DNA of 46,054 nt from an uncultured bacterium (GCA_949293185.1 CASFCQ010000007.1:1-46054), one strand, 5' to 3'; numbered from the stretch's first letter, positions 8,445 to 16,057 are shown. The notes: generated by a model from the letters alone, not told the origin. Made by a program: numbers and translations.

Positions 8445-9750
8445 ATGACGAATTCATCTCTGACGAATGTTCAAGACGTTTTTTCAACTCTCCTTTAGGT
8501 TCGTAATAAGGCGTAACCGTCATAATCTTTGCCGCAATATCTGGATAATAATAGATGAACTTCAACTCGCTGTCAGTTAGCGGCAACTGGGTATGAACAT
8601 TGGCATATCTTGCAAGTTCAAGAATATTTCTTGCTTCGTCTTCGTCGTGGAATTCCAGTTCAAGATTTTTATAAACATTTCTGAAACCTTTAATACCGCC
8701 GTATTCGCCTATGGTAATCATTCTTCCTGTTTCAACGATTTCCGGCTCGCCTCTGCCCAGTTCTTCAAAGTCATAGAGTTCATAATTTCTTCTGTCTTTT
8801 AGCGCACCGTCTGCGTGGATTCCTGATTCGTGAGCGAAAGCATTTGCGCCGACAGCTGGCTGGTTAACGGGGATAGGCACACCAAACGCATGAGAGGTGT
8901 ATTTGGCAAGTTTCCAGGCTTTTGACATATCAATATTTGGGTCAAGTTCATATTTTCCTGAAAAACCTGCTGATTTTTTTACGGCAAGCAGGCAGGAAAT
9001 CAAATCCGCATTGCCGGCACGTTCGCCCATACCGTTAATCGCTGTGTCAATATAAGCATCAACACCTGCATCAACAGCTGCTTTTGCCCCGAGTACTGAA
9101 CAGCCTACAGCCATTCCCAAATCGTTGTGGAAGTGCATTTCCATATCAATTTGAGCTTCTTTGGCAATTTTGTATATTCTGTCATAAGTAGTTCCGGGGT
9201 CTTCGTAACCTAAAGTATCGCAATATCTGAAACGGGAAGCGCCGTGTTTTTTGCATTCTTTTGCGTATTCTATCAAATAATCAATGGAACTTCTCGAGGC
9301 GTCTTCTGCGTTAACACCTATAGTCTCCACCCCGTAAGTTTTTGCTGTTTCCACAGCTTCTATTGTTTGGGCAAGAATATCGGCTTTTGTCATTTTGTCG
9401 CCGTATTTGCCGTGAATCATCTGGTCGGAAGTGGATTGTGACAGGTTCAAAAATTTAAGACGCGGAACATTTTGTATTGCCTGTATAACATCTTTAGAAA
9501 GCGCTCTTACCCAGCCTGAAAATTTTGTTCTTTTTATAACCCCTCTGTCCACAAGCTCAAGGTTGGCGTTGAGGTAGTTAATCTCGTGTTTTGTTGTAGG
9601 AAAACCGACTTCTGATTGAGTAATACCCATATCATCAAGCATCATGTTTATAATTGTTTTTTGAAGCTTAGCAAGCCCCAGACGAGAAGTTTGCACCCCG
9701 TCTCTGTTTGTTACGTCTACAATATATATTTTATTTTTGGTTTCACTCAT
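8434..9750 (-). CDS. Homocitrate synthase / Re-citrate synthase-like DRE-TIM enzyme
   Basis: 438 residues of the HMGL/isopropylmalate synthase superfamily, which condense acetyl-CoA with a 2-oxo acid. Metal and substrate motifs are VDVTNRDGVQT (DRDG-type), the HFHNDLGMAVG metal site, and GMGERAGNADL. The late motif HESGIHADGALKD is shared by homocitrate, isopropylmalate and Re-citrate synthases. The protein lacks room for the LeuA allosteric domain, arguing against a regulated isopropylmalate synthase. Anaerobes use close homologues as Re-citrate synthase to feed glutamate synthesis. With no neighbouring lys, leu or nif genes, substrate cannot be settled here. Two TATAAT-like boxes lie upstream, near 9785-9805. 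Confidence 0.7.
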   Translation of the reverse strand: MSETKNKIYIVDVTNRDGVQTSRLGLAKLQKTIINMMLDDMGITQSEVGFPTTKHEINYLNANLELVDRGVIKRTKFSGWVRALSKDVIQAIQNVPRLKFLNLSQSTSDQMIHGKYGDKMTKADILAQTIEAVETAKTYGVETIGVNAEDASRSSIDYLIEYAKECKKHGASRFRYCDTLGYEDPGTTYDRIYKIAKEAQIDMEMHFHNDLGMAVGCSVLGAKAAVDAGVDAYIDTAINGMGERAGNADLISCLLAVKKSAGFSGKYELDPNIDMSKAWKLAKYTSHAFGVPIPVNQPAVGANAFAHESGIHADGALKDRRNYELYDFEELGRGEPEIVETGRMITIGEYGGIKGFRNVYKNLELEFHDEDEARNILELARYANVHTQLPLTDSELKFIYYYPDIAAKIMTVTPYYEPKGELKKRLEHSSEMNSSSIV

Positions 9751-9896
9751 TGCCGGTTTTTCTTCTTTCTATGCCTGTGTTAAACAAATTATACGAAATT
9801 ATAGCATTTTTAGCCGGCATTTGCCAATTTTGTTTATTTGGTTGATGCAAAAGACTCAATGCAGATGTTAAGCTTAATTTATTGAAAACAGTTTTT

Positions 9897-10049
9897 TTAA
9901 GCTGATTTTTGAGATTTCTCCAACAGTGTTTTAATGCGTTCTAATATTAGCACAAGTGTTCGCAGTTTTAACTTTCCGTTTGTAAAAAACTGTTTTATAC
10001 GTTTAACTATTGGTATATTGGATGCATTTTTTATAGGTGAGATTTTCAT
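9897..10049 (-). CDS. Small basic protein, 50 residues, hypothetical
   Basis: The ORF starts MKISPIKNASNIPIVKRIKQ and ends in a Lys-rich amphipathic helix (LVLILERIKTLLEKSQKSA). AAAAAGG lies about 9 bases before the ATG. It begins 51 bases after the ADP-ribosyltransferase gene on the same strand, so it may be co-transcribed. The start MKI-x-x-IKN resembles the starts of the proteins at 13739 and 15317. It is too short for confident coding assignment. Function unknown; a partner or immunity role for the upstream toxin-like enzyme is only speculation. Confidence 0.45.
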   Translation of the reverse strand: MKISPIKNASNIPIVKRIKQFFTNGKLKLRTLVLILERIKTLLEKSQKSA

Positions 10050-10100
10050 TTTGGTTTGACCTTTTTATTATTTTATCATTTTATATGCTGTTTTCAACCC

Positions 10101-10850
10101 TTATTGCAGTACAGTTGCCCATAGCTCCCAGATATGTTTGTCTTTATTGTATCTGGCATTTTTTATAAACATTTCTGAACCTTTTTGCAACAGCAATTCA
10201 GCTTCTGAGGCACGTTCCACATTGTAGCATTCTATCATAGAGCCTTTTGTGCCTTTGGGGATATCTAAATACCACAGGATTTTTTTTGCATATCTGTCCC
10301 CTGCCTCTTTTTCTATTGCTGTAGATAGAAAACGTGATTGAGGAATATATTTTTTTACAAGATTCTTATCAATAAACTCATCAATCTGTTGAACTGAGTA
10401 TTTTCCATCTTCTATACCTTGAGTAAATTCTTCCACCGCTTCTTTTAGTGTTTTATTATCATTACATTTTATTGCATAGAAAGGCCAATACGTCCCCTCT
10501 CCTCTATATGCTTTGACATCATATTTTATTTTTTGGCTGTCCAAGAAATTTTCTATTCTTTCGATACGTTCTTTTATTGTTTTTGATAAAGTTCCTTTGC
10601 TTATACCGTTATTAATTTTGCTGGAATCAAACTTGTACTTCATCAACGGTCTGATAACCTCTTTTGGTCTGTTGATGATTCCGTCCATACACATTTCCCA
10701 GTCGTGTTCGGGTAGGTTCTTGTAAAAGTTCAGCTTGTTTATTCTGCTTATGCTGCGCACAAATAATGCCAGTTTGTTGATATTGGCAACATCATCGGTT
10801 TTTGAATACCCTTTCCATAAATTTATGTATTTACCGTTGTGCAGGTTCAT
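10101..10850 (-). CDS. ADP-ribosyltransferase of the R-S-E (exotoxin) class
   Basis: 249 residues from the first ATG. The C-terminal half shows the three signatures of arginine-type ADP-ribosyltransferases in order: VKAYRGEG with Arg116, SRFLSTA (the STS-like motif, Ser176-Thr177), and ASEAELLLQKGSEMFI with the E-x-E pair Glu216/Glu218. These enzymes move ADP-ribose from NAD to a target residue. No signal peptide or membrane segment is visible, and no known immunity gene is adjacent. The ribosome site is weak (GCGGA). The frame continues upstream without a start codon, and a second open frame at 10873-11022 reads smoothly into it if one base is removed, so the true gene is probably longer and frameshifted. 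Target and whether it is an effector are unknown. Confidence 0.75.
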   Translation of the reverse strand: MNLHNGKYINLWKGYSKTDDVANINKLALFVRSISRINKLNFYKNLPEHDWEMCMDGIINRPKEVIRPLMKYKFDSSKINNGISKGTLSKTIKERIERIENFLDSQKIKYDVKAYRGEGTYWPFYAIKCNDNKTLKEAVEEFTQGIEDGKYSVQQIDEFIDKNLVKKYIPQSRFLSTAIEKEAGDRYAKKILWYLDIPKGTKGSMIECYNVERASEAELLLQKGSEMFIKNARYNKDKHIWELWATVLQ

Positions 10851-10872
10851 AAATTCCGCTATTTGTTCATAA

Positions 10873-11022
10873 TCAAAATCTTTTAATCTCTGTTACTACG
10901 GGTTTTAGTTTGCACAAGTCCTGCACGGGTATGCAAACACTCTGTGGTTTACGCACAAGCGGTGCATTTGCTTTTTGCGCAAAGAGCTTTATATACGGTT
11001 TTACACTACTAACACTTGCCAA
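10873..11022 (-). pseudogene. Probable frameshifted 5' part of the ADP-ribosyltransferase gene
   Basis: An open frame of 49 codons from a possible TTG at 11022, reading SVKPYIKLFAQKANAP and later KPVVTEIKRF before a TGA. In the next frame the same DNA reads FDYEQIAEFMNLHN, straight into the annotated enzyme. Dropping one T (or A) from the run AAAAGATTTT near 10875-10885 joins them as TEIKRF-DYEQIAEF, and the total span of 922 bases is one more than a multiple of three. It could be decay, sequencing error or a separate short ORF. AGG sits 12 bases before the TTG, rather far. Confidence 0.5.
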
Positions 11023-11164
11023 TATAAATTTTTACCTAATTACTTACCTTATTTATATAAAGTAATTAGACGGATAAAAATTGCCTGTTTTTATTTTTTA
11101 ACACTAACAATAGAGAAAAAATCCGGCATGTTACACGGAATTTTTATTTTAAACTGTTTATGTA

Positions 11165-11252
11165 TAGATTCTTCGGCTAAAGCCTCAGAGTGACGATTTT
11201 GTTATATACACGTCTTACAAAGCAATCCGTAATAGGGCAGACTTTAGTCTGC
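11165..11252. repeat. Intergenic hairpin repeats in the gap before 11433
   Basis: Two palindromic units lie in the 582-base gap 10851-11432. ATTCTTCGGC-TAAA-GCCTCAGAG at about 11168-11192 ends in CAGAGTGACG and resembles the ends of the MITE-like repeats at 17-142 and 45593-45868. GGGCAGACTTTAGTCTGCC near 11234-11252 resembles the palindrome at 4079-4098. Apart from these and the frameshifted ART 5' end, I see no gene in this gap. Confidence 0.5.
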
Positions 11253-11432
11253 CAAGCAAATTAGACCACAGCTTTGCATACTTGCAAAAATCCGGATCAT
11301 ATAAAAAAAATAATCTGACATGGTTATAAACTTACTTAACCAATTAGTCTAATGTAATTTTTTTCATAAATGTAAAAATGAGTATACGGGAAAGCAAAAA
11401 AACTTCCCGATACAAAAAAAGGAGAAAACATT

Positions 11433-11729
11433 ATGAAAAAGATAATTGCCCTCAGTGCGGCGACCATGATTCTTGCTGCAAGCACAGCATTTGCTTCTTG
11501 TCCGATTAATCCGGCTAACAATTCGTGCAGCTTATACCAGACAGGCAAAATAACGGGTGCGGCAGCTCCGGTATCATATATTGTTGCTCCGGCGCAGCAA
11601 AGAACTTTCCTGCCGCCTTGCAACAACTGCAACACCCAGCAGAAAAAATCATTTTTCCAAAAAATGATGTCGCCTGTTTCCGGTGTTTATAATGCAATAT
11701 TTTCACCATTCACACACCTTTATGATTAA
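11433..11729 (+). CDS. Small secreted Cys-containing protein, hypothetical
   Basis: 98 residues with a textbook signal peptide (MKKIIALSAATMILAASTA, cleavage after AFA) and an excellent ribosome site, AAAGGAG, 7 bases before the ATG. The mature part has Cys pairs (SCPINPANNSCSLY; PPCNNCN) that could form disulfides or bind metal, and a proline/alanine stretch ITGAAAPVSYIVAPA. The motif TGAAAPV also occurs in the convergent neighbour at 11744. No family recognised. Probably periplasmic or surface-exposed. Confidence 0.75.
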   Translation: MKKIIALSAATMILAASTAFASCPINPANNSCSLYQTGKITGAAAPVSYIVAPAQQRTFLPPCNNCNTQQKKSFFQKMMSPVSGVYNAIFSPFTHLYD

Positions 11730-11743
11730 TTCAATTATCTGAG

Positions 11744-12730
11744 CTATAAAATCATAGCCAGAACCATTAGCAGAATACTGCCGATTTGAATACCGGCGTT
11801 TAATCTGCGCGCCCACTTGTTAGAGTCATATTCCTGAGATGTCTTTTGAGCTGTCGTAACAGCAAGAAGCCTTTGAATACGAGCTTCGTCATTGTCACTA
11901 AAGGTACGCTGGAATAAACTTGACTCTAAACGGGCAAGACGCTTGGAAGGCGGTTCTTGAGCAAACCTTTTGCCAAAGAGCTGCTTTTCCAAAACGTCTA
12001 AATCATAATTTTGGGCATAGCCGGTTGTTGCGTCATCAAAACCGGAATAATCAGGATAAGAAGAATAAGGAGAGTCAAAAGAAGGCGAGGGTTGGGCTAT
12101 ATGGTTTTTGGAGCTTTCATAGCTATAATAATTATATTGTGAATCGGAATCTTCTATATATTTTTGTCCGTTTTCAAGAATAATTTCTTCACGAGACGGG
12201 TCAATATCCACAGCGGCAAGCTGTGACCCTCCGAGCAGTTTGTCACGCAAAGCATCCACTCTTTCATTCAAGGAGAGGGTGCTTTCTCTTTTTACGTCAT
12301 TTGGAAAAACTTTTTTTTCTAATCTGGAAAGTCTGTTGTAAATATCGTCATTTTCATAAGATTTTTGAAACACTTTTTGCTCCAATTTATCGACTATCGG
12401 ATATTTTATACTGGCTTCGGCTTCAGGACCTATATCTTTTACGGCAGGGGCATAACTTTCATTCACCGGTGCTGCTGCACCTGTTGTACCGCCGAGATTC
12501 ATATCTTTATAGATTTTATCTACTCTGTTTTTTAAAGACTGAGAAGATGTTTGACCGTAAAGGTCTTTTTCTATTCGTGTTACTCTCGATATATCCGAGC
12601 CTTTATTTGTATAGCCGTAAAAATATCTCTCTATTTCATTTAATTTTGTACCAGCATAATCTGCGGCAAGAGAGTTTGAGGATAAAACAAGCACTGCAAA
12701 CATTGATAATAATAGTTTTTTATATTTCAT
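11744..12730 (-). CDS. Exported protein with IE/LE-x-x-LFG repeats and C-terminal membrane anchor
   Basis: 328 residues with a signal peptide (MKYKKLLLSMFAVLVLSSNS, cleavage near SLA-AD). The mature part is made of three paired repeats of about 45-50 residues: LNEIERYFYG/RVTRIEKDLYG, VDKLEQKVFQ/RLSRLEKKVF, and LDVLEKQLFG/RLARLESSLF. Each unit is a short charged helix ending in a (L/V)(F/Y)G-like turn. A hydrophobic segment at the very end (IQIGSILLMVLAMIL) would anchor it. Similar LE-LFG repeats occur in cyanobacterial-lineage proteins as far as I recall; no function is established. It shares the heptapeptide TGAAAPV with the convergent secreted protein, so they may act together. Confidence 0.7.
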   Translation of the reverse strand: MKYKKLLLSMFAVLVLSSNSLAADYAGTKLNEIERYFYGYTNKGSDISRVTRIEKDLYGQTSSQSLKNRVDKIYKDMNLGGTTGAAAPVNESYAPAVKDIGPEAEASIKYPIVDKLEQKVFQKSYENDDIYNRLSRLEKKVFPNDVKRESTLSLNERVDALRDKLLGGSQLAAVDIDPSREEIILENGQKYIEDSDSQYNYYSYESSKNHIAQPSPSFDSPYSSYPDYSGFDDATTGYAQNYDLDVLEKQLFGKRFAQEPPSKRLARLESSLFQRTFSDNDEARIQRLLAVTTAQKTSQEYDSNKWARRLNAGIQIGSILLMVLAMIL

Positions 12731-12997
12731 ACAAAATACCCGTTTAACATAACCCGACTTTAAGATAAACGGATTTTATAATGCCCTCAATTCTCCCGAT
12801 AAGAAAAATTTATAAAAAAATATTGCCGTAAAAAAACACTGCTTTAAGATAATGAAAATCAAAAAACCAATGATGCAACAGGTATTTTTATCAGACGCAA
12901 GTACAAATTTATAAAATTTTATAGGTAAAAAAATAATCAACCTTTGATTTATTTAGCGTATAATATTAAAAGACACGGATTAACAGGGTAATTAATA

Positions 12998-13723
12998 TTG
13001 GAACTTACGGCTGAACAAAACATTAAAGACATTGTAAAAAATACTAACCTGCAGCATATTGCAATAATAATGGACGGTAACAGACGCTGGGCAAAAGAAA
13101 AACTTCTGCCTTCCGCTATGGGACACCAAAAAGGAGTGGATTCTCTGCGCAGTACAATGCGTCTGTTTGACGAATTTGGTATCAAATATCTTACTGTATA
13201 CGCTTTTTCTACGGAAAACTGGAACAGAAAAAAAGAAGAGGTTGAATTTTTGATGGGGCTGCTTGCCAAAACCCTGTTAAACGAACTTGATGACATGCAC
13301 AAAGAAAATGTAAAGATAAGGTTTCTAGGCGACATTGCCCAATTAAACAAAAATCTCATAAAAATAGTAAACGATGCACAAGAAAAAACAAAAAATAACA
13401 CCGGCGTAAACCTCAATATTGCTTTCAATTACGGAGCAAGAAACGAAATTGTACACGCAATGCAATCCATTATTAAAGAAGGCATTGCGCCTGAACAAAT
13501 TAGCGAAGAAACAATCTCAAAACACCTTTACACAAAAGATATCCCTGACCCGGACCTTTTAATCAGAACCGGCGGAGAAAAAAGAATCAGCAACTATCTT
13601 TTGTGGCAGCTGGCTTATTCAGAAATTTATGTAACAGATACCTACTGGCCGGAATTTGACAGAAAAGAATTATCAAAAGCTATTGTTGAATTTGAAAAAA
13701 GAAACAGACGTTTCGGAAAATAG
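12998..13723 (+). CDS. uppS: Isoprenyl transferase (undecaprenyl diphosphate synthase)
   Basis: 241 residues of the cis-prenyltransferase family, which makes the C55 carrier lipid for peptidoglycan and LPS. Signatures: HIAIIMDGNRRWAK with catalytic Asp26, YAFSTENWNR, NIAFNYGARNEI (usually GGR; here GAR), and DLLIRTGGEKRISNYLLWQL followed by YSEIYVTD and YWPEF. The start is TTG at 12998, with AGGG about 10 bases upstream; there is no ATG nearby in frame. A TATAAT box lies at 12959-12964. Confidence 0.92.
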   Translation: MELTAEQNIKDIVKNTNLQHIAIIMDGNRRWAKEKLLPSAMGHQKGVDSLRSTMRLFDEFGIKYLTVYAFSTENWNRKKEEVEFLMGLLAKTLLNELDDMHKENVKIRFLGDIAQLNKNLIKIVNDAQEKTKNNTGVNLNIAFNYGARNEIVHAMQSIIKEGIAPEQISEETISKHLYTKDIPDPDLLIRTGGEKRISNYLLWQLAYSEIYVTDTYWPEFDRKELSKAIVEFEKRNRRFGK

Positions 13724-13738
13724 AAAATACCAGCTATT

Positions 13739-14515
13739 TTAATCGCATTTTTTGTTAAATTTGTCAAAAATTTTTTCTTTTATCTTATCTTTAATTCTTT
13801 TCACGTCAAAAAAGTGCTTAGGCGGTGCAATTGCGCACCCCGGGTCAATAAGATAAATTTTTCCGTTTTTTGCACGCCCGAACTGGTCTTCTTTAATAGC
13901 TGCATTAGGGTTTTCTTCATCATAATGAACAAGATAATCTCTCATCGTATACCCTTTGCTTTTTATATGTTTTACCAGAGCTTTTAGCTCTTTCTGGGTT
14001 AAATCCTCCTGAGAAACTTTTTCTTCTATATAGTAATAATAATCACCGAATTTGCCGTGTTTTTTTATAGGCAGGTCAAAATCATCGGGTTTTCTCCCGT
14101 TTGGGAAATGGTTTATATCAGTTATTTTTAAAATATTTCCGTCTAAGGTTTCAAATGCCATAGCGAATGCACCGAACCCGACCAGCGATTTTACTTTAAT
14201 GTTTGCAATTTCAGGATAATTATTTAGCTGCAAAGCGATTAACTCAAACGTATCTTGAACCTGAAATCTTCTCTGTAATTCTTTTATAATGTAGTCGTCA
14301 TATGTTTTGCTCAAAGAAAGAAAAGCATTTTGAACAGACAGAGGTCTTTTAAATTTTATCCGCTCAAGCCGGTTATATTTGTTTTTTTTTATTCCTGCTA
14401 TATTATCGTTACGGGACTTGAAAGAATCACGCGGCAGTGTGTTGTGATGCCTTTGTTTAAAGGCAACAGGTTTTGTAAATTTATTATTTGTACTTTGAAT
14501 AGCTAAAATTTGCAT
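13739..14515 (-). CDS. Protein-kinase-fold protein, function unknown
   Basis: 258 residues. The N-terminal 60 residues are basic and low in structure and begin with a lineage-type pattern (MQILAIQSTNN, then KPVAFKQRH). The rest resembles a minimal kinase fold: a glycine-rich loop VGFGAFAMAFE (about 112-122), an IL-Lys130 strand, a possible catalytic loop YLVHYDEENPNAAI (about 194-207), and a metal-binding IYLIDPGCAI with Asp224 in place of DFG. There is no signal peptide. It stands alone, convergent with uppS and divergent from rdgB. Kinase or phosphotransferase activity is an inference from fold-like motifs; the canonical HRD is not present. Confidence 0.6.
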   Translation of the reverse strand: MQILAIQSTNNKFTKPVAFKQRHHNTLPRDSFKSRNDNIAGIKKNKYNRLERIKFKRPLSVQNAFLSLSKTYDDYIIKELQRRFQVQDTFELIALQLNNYPEIANIKVKSLVGFGAFAMAFETLDGNILKITDINHFPNGRKPDDFDLPIKKHGKFGDYYYYIEEKVSQEDLTQKELKALVKHIKSKGYTMRDYLVHYDEENPNAAIKEDQFGRAKNGKIYLIDPGCAIAPPKHFFDVKRIKDKIKEKIFDKFNKKCD

Positions 14516-14594
14516 ACAAAAATAAAAAACCTAAAGAAAAATTTTTGCCTGTTAATGCTAAAATAATTAAAAAATCACGCCTCAGGAGAAAAAT

Positions 14595-15191
14595 ATGCTA
14601 AAAATTGCACTGGGTACATCAAACCCCCACAAACTTGAAGAAATTAACGACATGTTAAATGAAATACATCCTGACAGCGTGGAATTTGTTCTTGTTGAAG
14701 GCAATTTTGACCCTGTTGAAAACGGAACAACCTTTGAAGAAAACTCATACATAAAAGCAGCCGAAGCCGCAAAAATCATGGGAATCCCTGCCCTTGCCGA
14801 TGACACAGGGCTTTGCGTTGATGCACTCGAAGGACGCCCTGGGCTTTATTCTGCAAGGTATGCACCGGATCAAAAATCTAAAATCTCAAAGCTGCTCGCT
14901 GAACTAGACGGCGTTGAAAAAGACAAACGCAGTGCGCATTTTGTCTGCACCATGACACTGGTTGCGCCTGATGGTAAAAAACTGCATACGCAAACAGGCA
15001 AGATTGAAGGTTTTATTGATACAAAACCCTCGGGTGAACACGGGTTCGGGTATGACCCTGTATTTTTCATACCGGAATTGAATAAAACCATGGCAGATAT
15101 GACACTGAAAGAAAAAAACACACTTTCTCACCGTGCACGTGCGCTAAAACCAATGGTGGAATGGATTAAATCACATTTAACTGATAAATAA
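14595..15191 (+). CDS. rdgB: XTP/dITP diphosphatase (RdgB/HAM1)
   Basis: 198 residues. It hydrolyses non-canonical purine nucleotides (ITP, dITP, XTP) to monophosphates, keeping them out of DNA and RNA. Signatures are the N-terminal IALGTSNPHKLEEI, the catalytic/metal region ALADDTGLCVDALEGRPGLY, SARYA, and GFGYDPVFFIPE followed by the SHRARAL C-terminal motif. The ribosome site is AGGAG, 6 bases before the ATG. Length is normal. Confidence 0.93.
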   Translation: MLKIALGTSNPHKLEEINDMLNEIHPDSVEFVLVEGNFDPVENGTTFEENSYIKAAEAAKIMGIPALADDTGLCVDALEGRPGLYSARYAPDQKSKISKLLAELDGVEKDKRSAHFVCTMTLVAPDGKKLHTQTGKIEGFIDTKPSGEHGFGYDPVFFIPELNKTMADMTLKEKNTLSHRARALKPMVEWIKSHLTDK

Positions 15192-15215
15192 CCCCAAAAG
15201 TAAACCCGTAAGCAT

Positions 15216-15240
15216 AAAAAAATCAGACCTTTCGGTCTGA
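15216..15240 (-). terminator. Rho-independent terminator (minus strand)
   Basis: Stem TCAGACC / GGTCTGA with loop TTTC, flanked on the minus-strand 3' side by seven T (plus-strand A at 15216-15222). It lies about 77 bases past the end of the 95-residue gene at 15317 and probably serves it; the plus-strand side lacks a T run, so rdgB is less well served. Confidence 0.65.
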
Positions 15241-15316
15241 GTTTACTGCATCTATTCAAATTAAAATTGTAAACGGGGGAAAAAATCTTTTGTTATAATG
15301 TTTTGGCTAAAATATA

Positions 15317-15604
15317 TTATGCTCTGTATAATATATTTTGAGTTGAATCATAGCTTTCGATAGCGTCTTTCAACTGTTGAGCGTGTTTAGTAGTTTCGTC
15401 AGAGAATAATACATCTTTGAAGAAATTGATTTTGCTCATAAAGTTGCTTTTGTTTCTTTTATCGTTAGAAGATTCAACAAATGCTTCTAAAATAGCCGGA
15501 GAAACACTGTCAGTTTGAGATTGTTTGAAGACAGGTCTTGTGGCATATTGTTTGTTATTATTTATATTTGAATAGCTATATGTGTTTATGCTATTAATTT
15601 TCAT
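15317..15604 (-). CDS. Small hypothetical protein with N-terminal FKQ pattern
   Basis: 95 residues starting MKINSINTYSYSNINNNKQY, then TRPVFKQ. The first 30 residues are Asn/Ser-rich and unlikely to fold; the rest is charged and helical. There is no signal peptide. The ribosome site AAAGGAC is 7 bases before the ATG. It has its own promoter with a palindrome over the -10 and its own terminator, so it is a monocistronic, probably regulated unit. The start resembles that of the kinase-fold protein at 13739. Function unknown. Confidence 0.65.
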   Translation of the reverse strand: MKINSINTYSYSNINNNKQYATRPVFKQSQTDSVSPAILEAFVESSNDKRNKSNFMSKINFFKDVLFSDETTKHAQQLKDAIESYDSTQNILYRA

Positions 15605-15660
15605 TTTTTTTGTCCTTTTGTTGTGACTTGTTTTTAATTAAGTGTTTTATCTACACTATT

Positions 15661-15701
15661 TAGTACATTTTTATTATGTACTATAAACTTTTCTTTGTCA
15701 A
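15661..15701 (-). promoter_or_regulatory. Promoter with overlapping palindromic operator
   Basis: On the minus strand a perfect -35 TTGACA (15696-15701) is 17 bases from a -10 CATAAT (15673-15678). The perfect palindrome TAGTACAT-N7-ATGTACTA (15661-15683) covers the -10, and AGTGT-N7-ACACT lies downstream at about 15642-15658. This suggests a repressed promoter for the 95-residue gene. Confidence 0.6.
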
Positions 15702-15897
15702 CCCTTCTTGAAAAATTCTTAATATCTTCTGAAAAGTGTTGTTATTGTTGGGTTTTAGATAAAGTGCATTTTATACACTTAATCGCTTGTTTTATACAAT
15801 TTTTATTAAATTCGATAAAAAATCAGAAGAATTATTAAAAAATACCCGACCGGCTAATTGTTTAAAAGACTATTTTACAGTTATATATAATTAAATC

Positions 15898-15967
15898 TTT
15901 TTCATACTTCCAACTATTCTTAATTCCAGACAGCTAGGGCTTTTCTAGACCAAAGCCCTATTTTTTT
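15898..15967 (+). ncRNA. Candidate small RNA ending in an orphan terminator
   Basis: A strong plus-strand terminator (TAGGGCTTT 15935-15943 / AAAGCCCTA 15952-15960, then seven T) lies in a gap where both neighbouring genes run on the minus strand. A -10 TATAAT at 15886-15891 would start an RNA of about 70 nt; the -35 is poor. The 5' half is unstructured and resembles the candidate at 4261-4326. The rest of the gap 15605-16057 holds the promoter of the 95-residue gene and the imperfect palindrome AAGTG-N10-CACTT near 15761-15780, nothing else visible. Confidence 0.4.
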
Positions 15968-16057
15968 GCTTATAATTTTAACAAAAAATATAATAAATAA
16001 AGTGTATTTTTGACAATTATTTTTGAAGCATGCCATTTAGCAAAATTGCTTGAAAGC

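Noticed and set aside
12223..12747. 174-residue plus-strand ORF opposite the LE-LFG repeat protein
   Set aside because: Composition (Leu/Phe/Tyr-rich with no family pattern) and no ribosome site; the minus-strand gene has signal peptide and repeats.
12949..13428. 159-residue minus ORF over uppS
   Set aside because: Shadow of uppS; no start signals.
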